Source: Myoxocephalus aenaeus (taxonomy: Eukaryota; Chordata; Actinopteri; Perciformes; Cottidae). Taken from it: a DNA stretch of 64,000 bases. The first letter of the stretch is position 1. The number at the start of each line of letters is the position of its first letter. The DNA lies in assembly GCA_038501785.1 (NCBI GenBank), contig JBAMJR010000084.1, positions 4,602,501 to 4,666,500 of the forward strand. The letters run 5' to 3'. Shown one piece after another: positions 1 through 14,200 of the stretch. The notes below the pieces were generated by a model that was not told the DNA's origin, did not search any database, and was given only the letters and a program-made list of their open reading frames with translations. A program made the position numbers and the translations under genes.

Positions 1-74
1 CTGCTCCCTTCTCCTTTCTCTCCCCTGTTCCTCCCCCCGTCTCTCTCTCTCTCTCTCTCTCTCTCCCCCTCCAG

Positions 75-175
75 ACAGCAGAGAGGAAGCGGTCCTCGGC
101 AGTATTCCTCTGCCCAGCTATATCATTTCACCTGTGGGACCTGAGGACCACATCAGCCGCAAGTATGCCTTCAAG
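75..175 (+). CDS. plekha7: plekha7 exon A (PH domain, N half)
   Basis: The exon lies between a TC-rich acceptor (CCTCCAG) and the donor AAG|GTACGC. Its first two bases complete a codon begun upstream. It encodes DSREEAVLGSIPLPS then YIISPVGPEDHISRKYAFK, the middle strands of the PH domain. The next exon continues in phase 0. Confidence 0.93.
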
Positions 176-259
176 GTACGCCTTCGCTTTGTTCTACAGA
201 CTACTCTGTGCTGACTCATATCTGTGAATCCCTTTTCTCTGATGTGATTTATCTTTTTG

Positions 260-298
<39 letters not shown>

Positions 299-3200
299 TG
301 ATAGCCACATATATTTCTGCTTTTGGATTCAAAACAGAACGAAACGAGGCACCATTCTTTCTGAAATGACGGAGAAATGCAGCAAAGTCATGACACCTAA
401 TTCCCCTAAACCAAACACAACCCTGTACACTTTTTTTAATTTGTTATTACCTCATGGCATGGAAGTTTGTGTTCAAGCTAATTTGACTAAAAACATTTGT
501 GTCCAATGTGGTGACGTGATTCAGGCCCTAACAGCATTCTTGCGGGTGGAAGCAATGCCAAGAATGCCGGCGCTATCCCCGCACACCTCAAAGCGGATTT
601 GAGGCTGTTGACACATGATTCCAACATCAGGAGACTAAAAAGGAAATATGTGAAATATTAAGGTTTTATTCCCACTCGCATCCCATCTGCTAAAACTATA
701 TAACCCATCTGCTATTTAAAGCACCCCCCAGCATTTAGAGTTTCCACCGAGTCGTTCATATTGTTAATGACAGAGACGTCCATTAGAAATAACACACACA
801 CCATTCCAACTGAAAGCCTGCTGCCTCTTTTGGAGGATAACGCCACCGTAACACCTGTTGCACTCTTATGTCGACACGCAACTTTCCTCCCTGTCCTGTG
901 GAGCATAATTTACGAGTTATTTAACTTCACATTGTGTATCCAATTCTTCTTTGTGTGCCGTTGGGAACACTACTCTCTAACAGCCTGCTATAACTCACAG
1001 CAATGACGACGTGTCTTTAGGTTGTTTGCAGGAAATGCATCTCGAAGTCAGTTAATTAACGTAAAATTACCTCCTAATTCAAAATGTGTAATGGTTTTTA
1101 AACCACTGCTTTTTCAGCAGTCCCCTAAATTGATGTGGCAATTCTGACAAAAATACAGAAATAACAATAATGATTTTTAACTGGTAGTAAAGAAAACATG
1201 CACCCCTCTGCTTTGTGCTGCACTCAGCACCTGTTGCAGCCATGTCTATTACCACTGGATGTCTGTCAGTGTCTTTATTGAGACAGACAAGCTCCTCTGG
1301 AATGGAACGAAGCTTCTCCGTTCCCCGAGGCGCTCGAGTCTTTTTGAGTCCGACACGCGTGCGGTTAAGAGGCAAACACAATGTGCCACAGCCACGACTG
1401 AGTGTTTGCCCTCTTGTGCAAATAGGCTTCAACTTTGAGTGGACCATGAGTCACCAAGTGTGATTAAACTTGCATGGTTCATTACATGAAGTGACACGTC
1501 TGCTTAGTTGTCAAAGAAAAGCCTTGAGGCCAAAAGGTCTTAGTTTGATCGCTGCAGCGTCAATGTTTCCTGCGCCATCGTTGGCCAAGATACTGATCCA
1601 CTACCTTCTCACTGCTTAAAGGTCTTTGGACTTCATGTCTGAGGATTCAAATCTGCAGTCTGTCACCCATTATCAATTTAGTCCTTGCAAACTGGACAAG
1701 TTGGGTATCATCCACACGCACTGACATAGACGGTCGGACATTATCCCAAGCGATTCCCCTGACATTAGATCCGATCAGCAAAAGATTCCATTATTATCAA
1801 TGGTATTATCAACATTCGGAGACTCAAAATATCCATGTGAGCGCCAAGCTGGAGTGTCAACAAGATCAGGCGGGAAATGGATATCAATAAACCAGGCAAG
1901 AAGCTCCCTGAAGCGGCTCGACGTCAGCGGCCGGAGGAGAAGGCCTCGGCATCGGTGTATTTAGTGTGAGGAAGTGAACCTGTGGCGATCAAAAGCAGTC
2001 GAGCTCGGGTCCAGGACGGAGTGGGAGCGGCCCAAGATGGAGGTCACATGGGCCTCTCTCTGCTTGGGGTCAGTATGTGGCAACCCTCACCTCGCCAGCA
2101 CGCACTGGGCCAGCAAAGAGGGAAACGACTCTAACCCAAGGTAGATGGCGCCATGACGCTGTCTTGCCGGTCTCGGCGGAAACAGTGGAGCGGGAGAAGC
2201 GGTCAGTGACTCCTTTTTGTTCAGAAGGAAACCAAGCAAGGCACGTTCCACTAGCACCAAAACCAACCATGCTGCAAATGGAAATGAAGGTTGATGTTGG
2301 ACGGAAGCTGCAGTTTCCAGATGTGGCCCATTCCTCTCGACATCCAGACGTTGGGGAGTGGACTCAAGAAGATCATCCCGGTGGAGCCTACAGGGTCTTA
2401 AAGTGACACAGAAGAAGAAACGAGGCTCCAGGTCATTAGGAAGTTGCTGAACATTGTAAGAACCTGGATCGTGGACTATGTAGCTTCCTGGCTATGATGC
2501 AAATCAACATATTGTAGGACGGTTTCTCCTCGATGGGAAGACGTCTTTTACGTAAGAAACCTTGAAAACATTCTTGTTTTGAGACAACTCAAGCCAGGCA
2601 ATGGCAGGGAATGAAGAGGAAGAATGAAGGCTAGCACCATTTCCCTTTCACAGAGCTGGCTAGCTAATATTCACTAAAAAAAAACAATATTGCACATACA
2701 TTCTGGTCAGGAAGCTATACAGGAAGCTGTGAATGATAGCTGTAGTTGCTTTATGACATTTGTAAGTTTATCTTCTCTTTCGTTTTTTTTTTATTTAGTT
2801 ACGGCTTTTTAAAGAGTAGCTCAAAGTCTCGTTTTCCCACTGGTTTTTACTTCTCACATTGCTGTGGTGATGTAGAAGTGTCACAATTCACCCAACACCA
2901 AGTGGTGCTACATGAAACACAACCAGAGAGGGCAATGGGACCCTGGCTGGTAAGTTACTCCTAAAAAGTGTATACAATATGCAGCATTTATAACATCAAC
3001 AGCATTCAAAGTCGGCCATTCCTGTCTTGGGGTTACATCCCAGACGTAGGTCTGTAACACCAGCAGGACCGATGCGATCCCAATGGGGTGGGCTTCATGA
3101 GATGGTGGTTTTGCCGTGTGAATGCTGCACCCATTGTGTACCAAGTTGACCTACACACCCGAATGAAACCTTCAAGCTTCGACGACCCCTTTCCCCTATT

Positions 3201-4063
3201 CACTGATCCTCTTCCCTCTCTTGTTCCCATTGGTTTGGCGGCCCGACGGGGACTTCCCTCTATGTCGCGTCGCCCACTGACAAGTCCTCCCGTAAATAGG
3301 TACTCCACCCTCTCCCTTTGCCAGATGTGAACGTTATACGTCCGTGTTGTCCGCCGTCGGTGTGGCTTTTTTTCGGGGGGGTCCAAACACGACGGAATAT
3401 ACAGCAGCCTCGTATATTCCTCTGTTGGTTTTTCCGATGCATGTTTTGAGAACGACGTCCTTTTTGGCTGACGTGGTGGTGTCGTGTTTTTCTTTCAGTG
3501 TTCTCTGTCTGATTTAATCCCCCCCTCTGTCTTGTTTCTCTCTCTCTGTCTCACCCCATCCTTGTTATCTCAGTATGAATCTTTGTATTTGGCTTATCTG
3601 GCGTGGGGCTTATCGTTCATCTTTGTGCTGCGCTTGCTGCCTCCTCCATCTGTCACATCTACTGTACCGGCATGCAGTTTACTGACGGCGTGGAGTAAAA
3701 AAACTACTTTTCCAGAAAGGACTGCAGCAGATTTCTTCTGTAGACGCAAGCTATGCAACCCCACAGTCACTATCAGCTGCTGCCGAAGGCAACTTTGAGC
3801 TCGAGAAGCCTGTTATTCTCCAGCTTCTTAACAGGATTATTTAGCAAACAGAGTGGTAACACTAGACTATTTTTCTAAAAGCAGGCATGACTTTAAACCG
3901 AGACACCCACATGCAATTGTTGTCTCCAATTTTGTTCCAGTGTAAATTCAATTTCTACAGCTGCAAGTTTAGGAGAACGTACCTTATCGGGAGCTTTGTG
4001 GCGCTCGGGCTGCTGGGGCTTATCTTTATGAGCACAATGACTCTTTAAATAGCGCCCTGACAA

Positions 4064-4099
<36 letters not shown>

Positions 4100-7000
4100 C
4101 TGTCCACTGGAAAAGAGCCCACTCTATTGTAAGCCCTTCCAAGTGCAAGAAGTGAGTGATATTCTTCAGCGCGCCTGTAGGAGAGAGGACACAGAAAGGG
4201 AGGGAAGTGATTAGGGCGGGAGAATAAAGAGAGGAAGCGATAGGTGGAGAGGAAGGAAGTCATGATGGCTTTAGCCGCGGTGAAATAGAGGGCAGAAAGG
4301 ATTTGGGGCGAGAGGGAGTTTTAATGCTTTTTTCCCATAAAGCGCCGTTAAACAATACAGTGGAGGAAAACAAATAATCGGGAACACCCTTAAAACTCCC
4401 ACACAGTCACAGTCCACAAAGAGAGAAAGAGGCTTAGCTGTGTATGAATTCGGTGTGTGGGTGTATCGGTCACGCACTCGGAGCCGAATGACCCACTCAG
4501 CATTCCTGCTAAAAGGAGGCAGAGTCGCTCCATGTTCTTTTGGACCGCCGATGGTGTGTGTGTTGGATTTTGTTGTAATGTGTGTGTGATGTAACTACGA
4601 TGAGGATAAAACGAGGCTGGTGTTGTGACACTTTTAAATGTGCGTTTGGTCTGGCGGAGGTCGCTCAAACTTATCGTTATCGGGGGGTGGGAACTGAGCT
4701 CCGGTAGCGGCTGACCAGCCGCGTGACATCGCCGTGTGACATGGAGGCTCCATGCACGTGACGAAGGGCCACTTGAGCTGAAAATATCCGTGTGCGCGTG
4801 CTTAACACCTGGTGACGATCTAAACAACTGTTGGAATGGCACCGCTCGAGATATTGGGCCTTTTCTCCATTTCTCCTCCGGCCTAAGACTGTGGGAAATC
4901 GCAATTCCCTTCCTCGCCTCCTCTGTAGGCAGGAATAAGTCGTGAGGAAAGGAGGCAAGGAAAGAGAAAGAGAAAGGAGTGGAGGTTGTACAATCTGGGG
5001 AGTGAGAAAGAGTTATTGTCTGCTACTTGAAGTGGTTTTTGTCCAAAAGCATGTGAATCGGATTTAGAATTAGAGTGAAGATTAGAGATAATCTTTGGTT
5101 AAAGTTTCTGTGATTCAAGTAAGGGGCTGAATTCAGTCCGACATATTGCAGTACAAGTGTGTGTGTGTGTCTGCACTGTGTGTGTGTGTTCACTGCACCT
5201 GCATGCCAATATCTCTGCACGTGCCAAAACATCTGACTGGCGCCGCAGTCCTCCGTCTCTCATCAAGAAGCCTGTCCCGTCGTAGCCATGAGACGCCGTC
5301 TGTCAGAGCGCTGATGGGGAGCGAGCAGCCGTGTTTTGACAGCTGCTTCCTGAGGATGCTGCTCTTCCTCTCCTCAAGATATTTAGGGTGCTTTTTTTTT
5401 GTGTGTGTGTGTGTGTGATACGAGTGTTTTTCTCTAAGATGAGCGGTTGCTAACTAGTTTCCCCGCCTGTGTCCTGTCCTCTTAACACATCTCCGAGCCC
5501 GACAGTGACCGGCGGACTGAGCCCCGCGCGCGGTGCACATCTGTTGTGTTCCTCTGGGGCGCGTTGTGGTCAAAGAGGCTGCAGACTTTCTTTTTTAAAC
5601 CAAATGATATTGCTCCAGCGGATCAGACGGGCAGTCGGGGAGGGATGGAGCAATCAGAGCAATCAGCCGCTGTAGTGTGTAAACCCGCATAGCCCCGGAT
5701 CTTGATCAGAAACAACATACCAAGTGCATTATGGTCCAGCTTTCTGCATCAACAGAATACCTTTTAAATATTACTTTGTCTAAGGCACTAGATGAGGGGT
5801 ATTATTTTTTGTTGTCTATCTGCCTTGTTTATATTGCCTTTTGAGTACCTTTTGTAAAGCGCAATACAAAATAAATGTATTATTATTATGTTGTTGAGAG
5901 AAAGTAGGGACTAAAAATGGTCAGTTAGTAGAAAAGAAACCAATTTAGCAAAACAGGAACCACTTAAGTGGAATTGCATTTCTTCGAAGGCACTAAATAT
6001 AAGAAAAATGTCATCAATCAGTTAGAATAACCTTAAACAACCCCTCGCCTGCTACCAAATGCACAAGGTTATTAGGACTTGGAGCAATCAACTCCCCGAT
6101 CTCAAGATATGTGCCGGGCTCAGCATCGAGTGCTCTAGCGCAGTGAGTCAGGGAATTCAGGTTTAAAGGGAAACTCACCTTGTCATCGCCCGTGCACATG
6201 TATTCTGGTATCTGAAGTGCCTGCCGAGCCACAAACTGTGAAATAAGACAACCCCAGTCAGTTTTCTGTGGGCTTCCTAGATCAGAACTCATGTGAGTCA
6301 ACAAGCCGTTCAGATGTGTTAGAATCTGAGTACCTCCAGCTTGAGAACTACCTTTTGCAAAAGTGCACCGTATCAGCCAATCAGAGCAGGCTGTTGTTGT
6401 TTTTTTTCGGGAAGGGGCCTTTATAGAGACGGAGCGTTTCAGGCAGAAGGCGAATACGGCTATGTTCAAACAGACGTTGTTTTTTTTTTTTAACGTTATA
6501 GCCTGTAAACATGTTCTAGTAGAAACCCCCAGAATACAAGAGTGAACATGAAATTGGGCATGACAATGTCTCCTTTAAGGGATTGTCTTGGTGCGCGGCA
6601 GTTCTTCCAGCCGGCGCGCGACCCATTAAAGCTGTCGGGGGAACCTGGAGGGAGCGTTTATGTTTGTTTGTGTACATGTCTGCATCTGTGCGCCGGGATT
6701 CATTCAGACTTCAGAGCAGCACAGACGGAGCAGCAGGGGGGTGACAGTCTCTGTTTGCATTATTCACAAACCTGCTTAGCGCGTACAGCACCACTGAACG
6801 GCACGAGTGGGTGTTTTTGTTTGTTTTCCCGGCTGAGGAGCCGAACCGCTGAGGAATCATCTCGTTTCATCACAATGTAAAAAAAAACAAATGAAGAAAT
6901 CCCAGTGAAATTAGTGCAGCCTGCCGTGTGGATCCCACCACAACGCTTATTATCCTGCATTCATTATTCAGTGAATGAATTAGAGGAGGGGAGATTTAGC

Positions 7001-9670
7001 GTCTAATTACTTTTCATTTGCATGCATCTGTTGTTGAGTGGGCTCTCTCGTCTGTCTTCCAATCCCACCCCAGCGAAACACTGAAGGAAGGAAGGAAGGA
7101 AGGAAAGGGAAAAGTAGGACATTCAAAGACCCGCGCCGTGCTCAGTGGAGTGCAACTCACTTTAAAAAGAGCTTCTAATAACGTCGCTTTCTCAGAGAGG
7201 ACGTCTTCATCAAGGATCCAGAACACTTTTAATTAAACAGCTGTTGGCGATGTGCTGTTCCCTGAATGTCTCGGACACTTCTGTTGTTTGATGGCGTGGG
7301 TTCTTATCCCTGTCGATAGCGAGCCAATTATAATACCAGCGACATCACGTCGAGGTATTTTTAGCACGGCTTGAGAGCGAGTTGGCTCTGCCTGTACGTC
7401 TCGCTGTCGGCCTCCGGAGGTCTTCTCTCCGGACCTAAAGGCAGAGATCCACAGTGGGAGAAGCAGAGGTACCAGCTGACCAGAATGCAGTGCGGACAGA
7501 AACATGTTGATTTGTATCAGAAAGGAAAAAGCAGCTCTCATTTGATTCTGGTTGGAAAGTCTCCTTCCTCCAGCCACACAAGCAGAACCACCTTTTGAAT
7601 AGAACTACTTCTAAGGCTCAGGGAATCAGAATCAGTTGTTGAGAGAAAGTAGCGACTGAAAATGGTCAGCTGAAGCTGCATTCTTTGATTTTTTTATTTT
7701 TTTATTGGTCACTTTGGTGCAGAGGAACAAGCGGTAAACACAACATTTAAATAATCTAATCTTGTAAAGTGGAATAGTGAACGTGTTGGCAAACACTAAA
7801 GCTGCGGCTGGTCATCTTTAGAAACCAGCAAGAGTACGCTAGATTTTAAAGGGCCGGCGTGCAGCATTTTAGGGGAATCTATGAGAAGAAAAGGAATGAA
7901 GTATTTATAATTATGGTTTCATTAGTAGCCCCTCCCCCAAAATGATCACAATGAACGTAAACAACGAGCTATTATGGAGACTTCTGACACAAAATGAGTG
8001 AACAGACAGAGTGCGTGCAGACAGACAGGTAGGTAGACAGACAGGTAGGTAGACAGACAGGCAGGTAGGTAGACAGGTAGGTAGACAGACAGACAGGTAG
8101 ACAGACAGGTAGACAGACAGGCAGGTAGACAGACATGCAGGTAGACAGACAGACAGACAGACAGGTAGACAGACAAGTAGGTAGACAGACAGCTAGACAG
8201 ACAGGTAGACAGACAAGCAGGTAGACAGACAGACAGACAGACAGACAGGTAGACAGACAAGCAGGTAGACAGACAGGTAGACAGACAAGCAGGTAGACAG
8301 ACAGGTAGACAGACAGGTAGACAGACAGACAGACAGACAGACATACAGGTAGACAGACAAGCAGGTAGACAGACAGCTAGACAGACAGGTAGACAGACAA
8401 GCAGGTAGACAGACAGACAGACAGACAGACAGACATACAGGTAGACAGACAGGTAGACAGACAGACAGGTAGACAGACAGGCAGGTAGACAGACAAGCAG
8501 GTAGACAGGCAGGCAGGTAGACAGACAGGCAGACAGACAGACAGACAGACAGACAGGTAGACAGACAGACAGGTAGACAGACAGGCAGGTAGGTAGACAG
8601 GTAGACAGGCAGGTAGGCAGGTAGACAGACAGGTAGACAGACAGGTAGACAGACAGACAGGCAGGTAGACAGACAGGCAGGTAGACAGACAGGCAGGTAG
8701 ACAGACAGGCAGGTAGACAGACAGGTAGACAGACAGGTAGACAGACAGGTAGACAGACAGGCAGGCAGGTAGACAGACAGGTAGACAGACAGGTAGACAG
8801 ACAGGTAGGCAGGTAGACAGACAGACAGGTAGACAGACAGGCAGGTAGACAGACAGGCAGGTAGACAGACAGGTAGACAGACAGGTAGACAGACAGGCAG
8901 GCAGGTAGACAGACAGACAGGTAGACAGACAGGTAGACAGACAGGTAGACAGACAGGCAGGTAGACAGACAGGCAGGTAGACAGACAAGTAGGCAGACAG
9001 GCAGGTAGACAGACAGACAGGTAGATAGACCACCAGGTAGACAGGCTGGTAGACAGACAGGTAGACAGGTAGATAGACAGACAGGTAGATAGACAGACAG
9101 ACAGACAGCTAGACAGACAGGTAGATAGACAAGCAGGTAGACAGGCTGGTAGACAGACAGGTAGATAGACAGACAGGTAGATAGACAGACAGACAGACAG
9201 GTAGACAGACAGGTAGACAGGCAGGTTGTGTACACAGGGTTTAACTGAGCTCTAGACAGCAGCAGTTGGACTCCAGGTCGAGTGAAAGTGAGAGTTTGCA
9301 TTTAAACTTTAAAGCTCTAAAGCCGGATGATAATTCTCTGCAGGTGAACCCTTCTTCACTTTAACATGTTACCATGTCAACGGAGAAGGATTTGCTTCGT
9401 ACATCTTCAAATGTTGGGATGCACTGAACGTAGATGAGAAACATCAGTCAGTAGGACGAGACGATGACCCGGACTGCAGTCTATAATATAATATAATATA
9501 ATATAATATAATATATAATCATATTACACCTGTAGTACTGGAAGTAAAGAAGAAATGAATTATTCTGCAACACCACATCTCAAATGTTGTGTTCAGCACA
9601 GCATGACTCCTCTAGTATTCACCACACATTGAGCCTTTATATCTTTCCCCAAGATGGAAGGGAGCAGATG

Positions 9671-9705
<35 letters not shown>

Positions 9706-10347
9706 AATAACAGGCTATTAGATCAATGACTAATAGCCTTTTTTACTGTGCATACAAAGACGTATCAATCTTAAGTTTAGCTGTGCCTGTCATGAGCTCA
9801 GCACTTAAATCACAGAGTACAATTACCTTGTCATGGTGTCTAATCAGGCTTGCATTTCACACCGCTTCTTCTTCGGAGCCACTTTTCCACCCCAGACCAC
9901 TGTAATGATGTTACGTCCTTTTTTTTTTTTTTAGAGATATGGTGTTGAGAAATATGGCAAGCATGAATGCAAAGCTATTCTAACATCACTGTTTATGTTT
10001 GTAAGCTGTTATTCGACCTTATGTGTGTCCTTAGTAGGTTTCTACGCTGTGATAGCAGGAAAGAAAACAGGTTTGTGAGGACGTTTCCTCCTCTCCATTG
10101 TACCGAAGAACCTTTTCCTCCCATCGGTCAAAAGTTGTGTTTTTGTTGGTCGTTACTGGCTGGCATCTCTGTCCCTGTTCATGTATCTGTGTGGTTTCCT
10201 TCATTGCCTCTCTCTCTCTCTCTCTCTCTCCCTCCCTGTATCGGTTGATGTTTGTTTCTCTCGTTGGACAGCATGACATCTCCCTGTCTCTCTCTGACCC
10301 CGAAGCCGAGGCTCGCTTCTGATCTCGCTGACCGCTGACCTTTTGAC

Positions 10348-10378
<31 letters not shown>

Positions 10379-10569
10379 TAGGCCAGCCACACCGGTATGC
10401 GCTCGTACATTTACAAGCAGAGCTCTGTGATTGGCTCGCAGGCGGAGCACACCGGGATGCGGACGTATTACTTCAGCGCCGACACCCAGGAGGACATGAG
10501 CACCTGGCTGAGGGCCATGAACCAGGCCACACGGATGCAGAACCACACCAACACACTCATCAGGTAGGG

Positions 10570-10615
<46 letters not shown>

Positions 10616-11155
10616 CTCATGCATGACCTCTTGAGTATGTCGCTGTCGTTCTGCAGCAGCAACATACTAAAGAGGTACTTTAGTACATGCAGTCACTTAA
10701 CGCTTGAAAAAAAACGTAATAAGTTCCAGATCTTTACATTTTCTGTTTCTACTATGAAAGCTTTGATTTCTCCAGCTCATGCCATGAGCTCCCCCTTGTG
10801 GCCGTTGCCTGTATTTTACATCCCTTACGTTGCTGAAAGTCACGTTTTGCATTTTTTAATAGATAAAAACTAATCATGGAATATGTTGCAGAATAAAAGT
10901 TTCTTTTAACTTGTCTTGTTCTGTGTTTTCTGTCTGTAACTGTGTGTTTTTTATGCTGCTGCCTGTCTTGGCCAGGTCTCCCTCGAAAAAGAGATTTTTT
11001 TATCTCAATGGGTCTTCCTGGTTGAATAAAGGTTTAAATAAAAAAAAATAAAAAATTATGTTTATTAGTGTAGCTCCCCTAATTGGGATTACACGAGGAA
11101 CCACACCTGACTGAAAACACACATCTACATGAACCTTCAGTCATTACAGACATCA

Positions 11156-11242
<87 letters not shown>

Positions 11243-14200
11243 ACTCCCTCTTCATCTTCCATTAGTCAATCTTTGGTGCCGAGCCTATTGTACAGTGAGT
11301 GCTGTGGCAATTTTGTACTACACTTCCCAGAGATCACCTGTGCACCAGGCAGGAGGCTCTTTACTGGCACATCTTTTTTGAGACCTTTATCCTGTGTTTG
11401 AAGGAACTGTGTGCATCATTCTATTGGCATAAATAGAATATAAAATAAAATAAGATAATCTCTATTAGTCCCGCAGTGGGGAAATTGCAGGATTACAGCA
11501 GCCTTGCACACAATAGAGACACATAGTAAAAACAATCAAGTAATATAAATAAAATAACAATAAACAGTAGTAAAGCAGTAGGAAAAAAACAGTAGTAAAA
11601 ACAGTAAGGGAAGAATACAGTAGCAATTAAATATACAGACGGAATAAGAGTATATAAAAGTACTTAAATGTATTTATATTGCACAAGGTGAGTGCAATTA
11701 AAGTGTCCAAGTGCCCAAAAGTGTCAAAGTGTATATCCTCCTCTTGGATTTACGGATGATTTTATTAGAATTTGGAGGTCAAAGGTCACTGTGACCTCAC
11801 AGTGACCTTATAGTAGTCTAATAGTGCTGCGGTGAGGACATTTTGACTGGCTGGCTGAGGCGTACAACAGCAAGGCGTTAATTATAGTTTATACATATCT
11901 TGCAGTTCTCGTGACAATATGTATTTATTTATCTGCAATTAAACAAATTGTTTTCACTCTTAATCCTCTTTACCCCCCGACCCCAATTCCAAGTCTTATT
12001 TCCTTACCGGAACTTCTAAATATCCTCCTCTGCAAACGCTGTCGAGCATAATCCATACCCGTCGTCCTCATCGTGCCCTGAGCGGTTGTGAGACGTGATT
12101 CATTAACGCGCCGTATGCGACAGCTACAGCTGTTAAATCCCACAAAGACACGCTTCCCAGAAAGTGTTGCCGTTTGTTTTTGTCTCTTCTGTCTCTATAA
12201 GATGATTCCTGGAGGAACATCCGAGCTTTAACGCTCAGTCAGTCCCGAAGCTGAAGCGTGTGGTCGTGTATGTATTTATTTATTTGTAGATGTTTGCTTG
12301 CTTTCAAAGAGCAGATTCTGAACAAGCAGCCGCTTTCCCCCCCCCATGTTTTATTCATAATGTTGACGTGGAGAGGTGGCGCAGATCAGACGCGTCCCAT
12401 CGCTCACTGGCAGCCTCAGACACCCGCAGCTTGTGCTTTATTTTTTCCTTTGGAAGGGGAAATCCCACAAGACTACAGCAGTTGTTAACGACTGACGGGA
12501 AGGGAAATCTGACTGAAGGCGGCTTCCACTCGGGACAATTTTTAAACCCACTTTTTCAGCCCCGTGTTCCTGCGTTTTCCTATTGAACAAACTCTAAAAG
12601 TAGGATTACTTACTGGCATGTAGCGCTTCTTTTTCAAGAGTTTTGGCGACTTTTCCAATATGGGAACATTGATGGAGTGCATTGAATGCAACACACTACT
12701 CCTGAAGCTAAGAGATAATGCCTTCCGAGCCCCATTTAACATCATCTAAAAGGAACAAACCATGTCATCGTAGTGCTAATTTATATTAAATATCTTCAGG
12801 TAGCAGCTGCTGGCAGGGAGCACGCCGCCACCTGTTTAATTCATTTTCCATCTTTGGTGTTTGGTTGATTGCATTTCAGAGACCTGACATGGGGGATTTC
12901 ATTAATGAGTTTGAAATCTAGCGACTTTGCTCGTCACCTGCCCGGCTTTAAAGAGGTCTGTGCGCCGCGTTCCGCCCTGTGCTCAAAGTTTGGGACGAGT
13001 TCGAAGTTTTCTCCTTTTTGATGTGACAAGACATCTCGTTCAAATTCAGTCCAGCGCACCAGAACAAAGACGAAGGCGCCTGAAATGGTGGAACACGAAG
13101 TCCTTGGAGACATTTGATTGAAAAAGAAAAAAGAAATGTCAGCTGTAGTTAATTATCTTCCCATTTCCCTTAGAATAATCATAATCTCCCGGCTCACAGG
13201 TGTGCCAGATGTACTCACCGCCTTCTCCTGTCCAATGAAACTCTCACAATGTGTAAAAGGCTGACATTCACGTGACGTCGTCTCTCAACAGACCTTCCGA
13301 CCAGTTCGAGACGTTCAACCTGTTGCAGCAGCGGGCCGTCCCGCAGGCGAACCACGCGAACCACCACAAGGCCGCCGACTGCGACCCCGCGAGGCCCGCG
13401 GTCCACGAGGTTCTCCTGGAGCCGGTGCACCGCGACGCCGACGAGCCCTGCAGCTTCCACAGGAACTACCCGGCCGCCGCCGCCGGCCTGCCGGAGTACC
13501 CCGCAGGAGGCGGCGCGGCCCTGGAAATGGACACTCACACGTCCCTGCCCTCCAACGCCGCGCCCTCCGCCCTCCCGCAGCTCGACCACGTGTCGGCCTC
13601 GGCGCCCGTGTCCAGGGTCCCGTCCCGGGCGCCGTCGCGAGCCGCCTCCACGCTGCCCTCCGGCGTCTGCGCGAGGAACGGCCTCGTGTCCACGCCCAGC
13701 CCCATCCTGGAGCCCAACGGGATCGCGGCGGGGACGTACCAGAGGGCGGCGCCGGCCACGCCCCCCGCCCACACGCAGGTGCACAGGAGGAGCACCCTGG
13801 AGCAGGTGGAGCAGTGGGTCAAGGTGCAGAAGGCGGAGCACAAAGGGTGGGTCGCTGTCACGTGTTTAATGTTGATGCATTATGTTTACTGAAGTATAAG
13901 TAGAGAATAGAGTTCCATATTTAATAACCCGTCATGAGCATATTCGGTCTGCACAGCAAAATGCTTTATTTCTGGATATTGAGCTTGTTTTTATTAATTT
14001 CCTTGCGACCTTAAAGCCTCTTTGTAGGTCAATTAATTCCATCGTTATGTTTATTTTCTTATTTAATTGTTAAATTAAATTTAAGGTAGATGAATTTATA
14101 AATATTCTGTTTTATTAACTGCTGGTCAACAGCCCCCCATCCAGAGAGAACACGCTCCCTCGCCGCACGCCTCCCACCCAGCACAAGTTCACCTCCATCG

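Larger units (their letters stand above)
176..10381 (+). other. plekha7 intron A-B, 10.2 kb
   Basis: No exon was recognised. Contents: a GT microsatellite (about 263-291), GT tracts at 4065-4096 and 5400-5418, a LINE-type 3' tail ending GTAAAGCGCAATACAAAATA (about 5760-5895), an A-type MITE in minus orientation (about 6320-6580), a partial second MITE (7846-7935), the GACA/GGTA array (8017-9226), a TAATA pentamer run (9483-9517) and a CA tract (9672-9704). The interval 1450-4050 looks like plain unique intron. Confidence 0.85.
10564..13291 (+). other. plekha7 intron B-C, 2.7 kb
   Basis: A (CA)n tract begins eight bases past the donor (10572-10614). A LINE tail lies at about 10915-11060, an 85-base CA run at 11156-11240, and a minus-oriented LINE tail at about 11440-11720. 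From 11720 to 13291 nothing was recognised beyond a pyrimidine-rich acceptor. Confidence 0.85.

Noticed and set aside
6014..6469. 151-aa minus-strand frame
   Set aside because: Lies largely in a dispersed MITE-like repeat; no domain recognised.
7946..9301. 451-aa minus-strand open frame of Cys/Leu/Ser/Val/Tyr repeats
   Set aside because: Product of the GACA/GGTA simple-repeat array; no promoter, splice or domain evidence.
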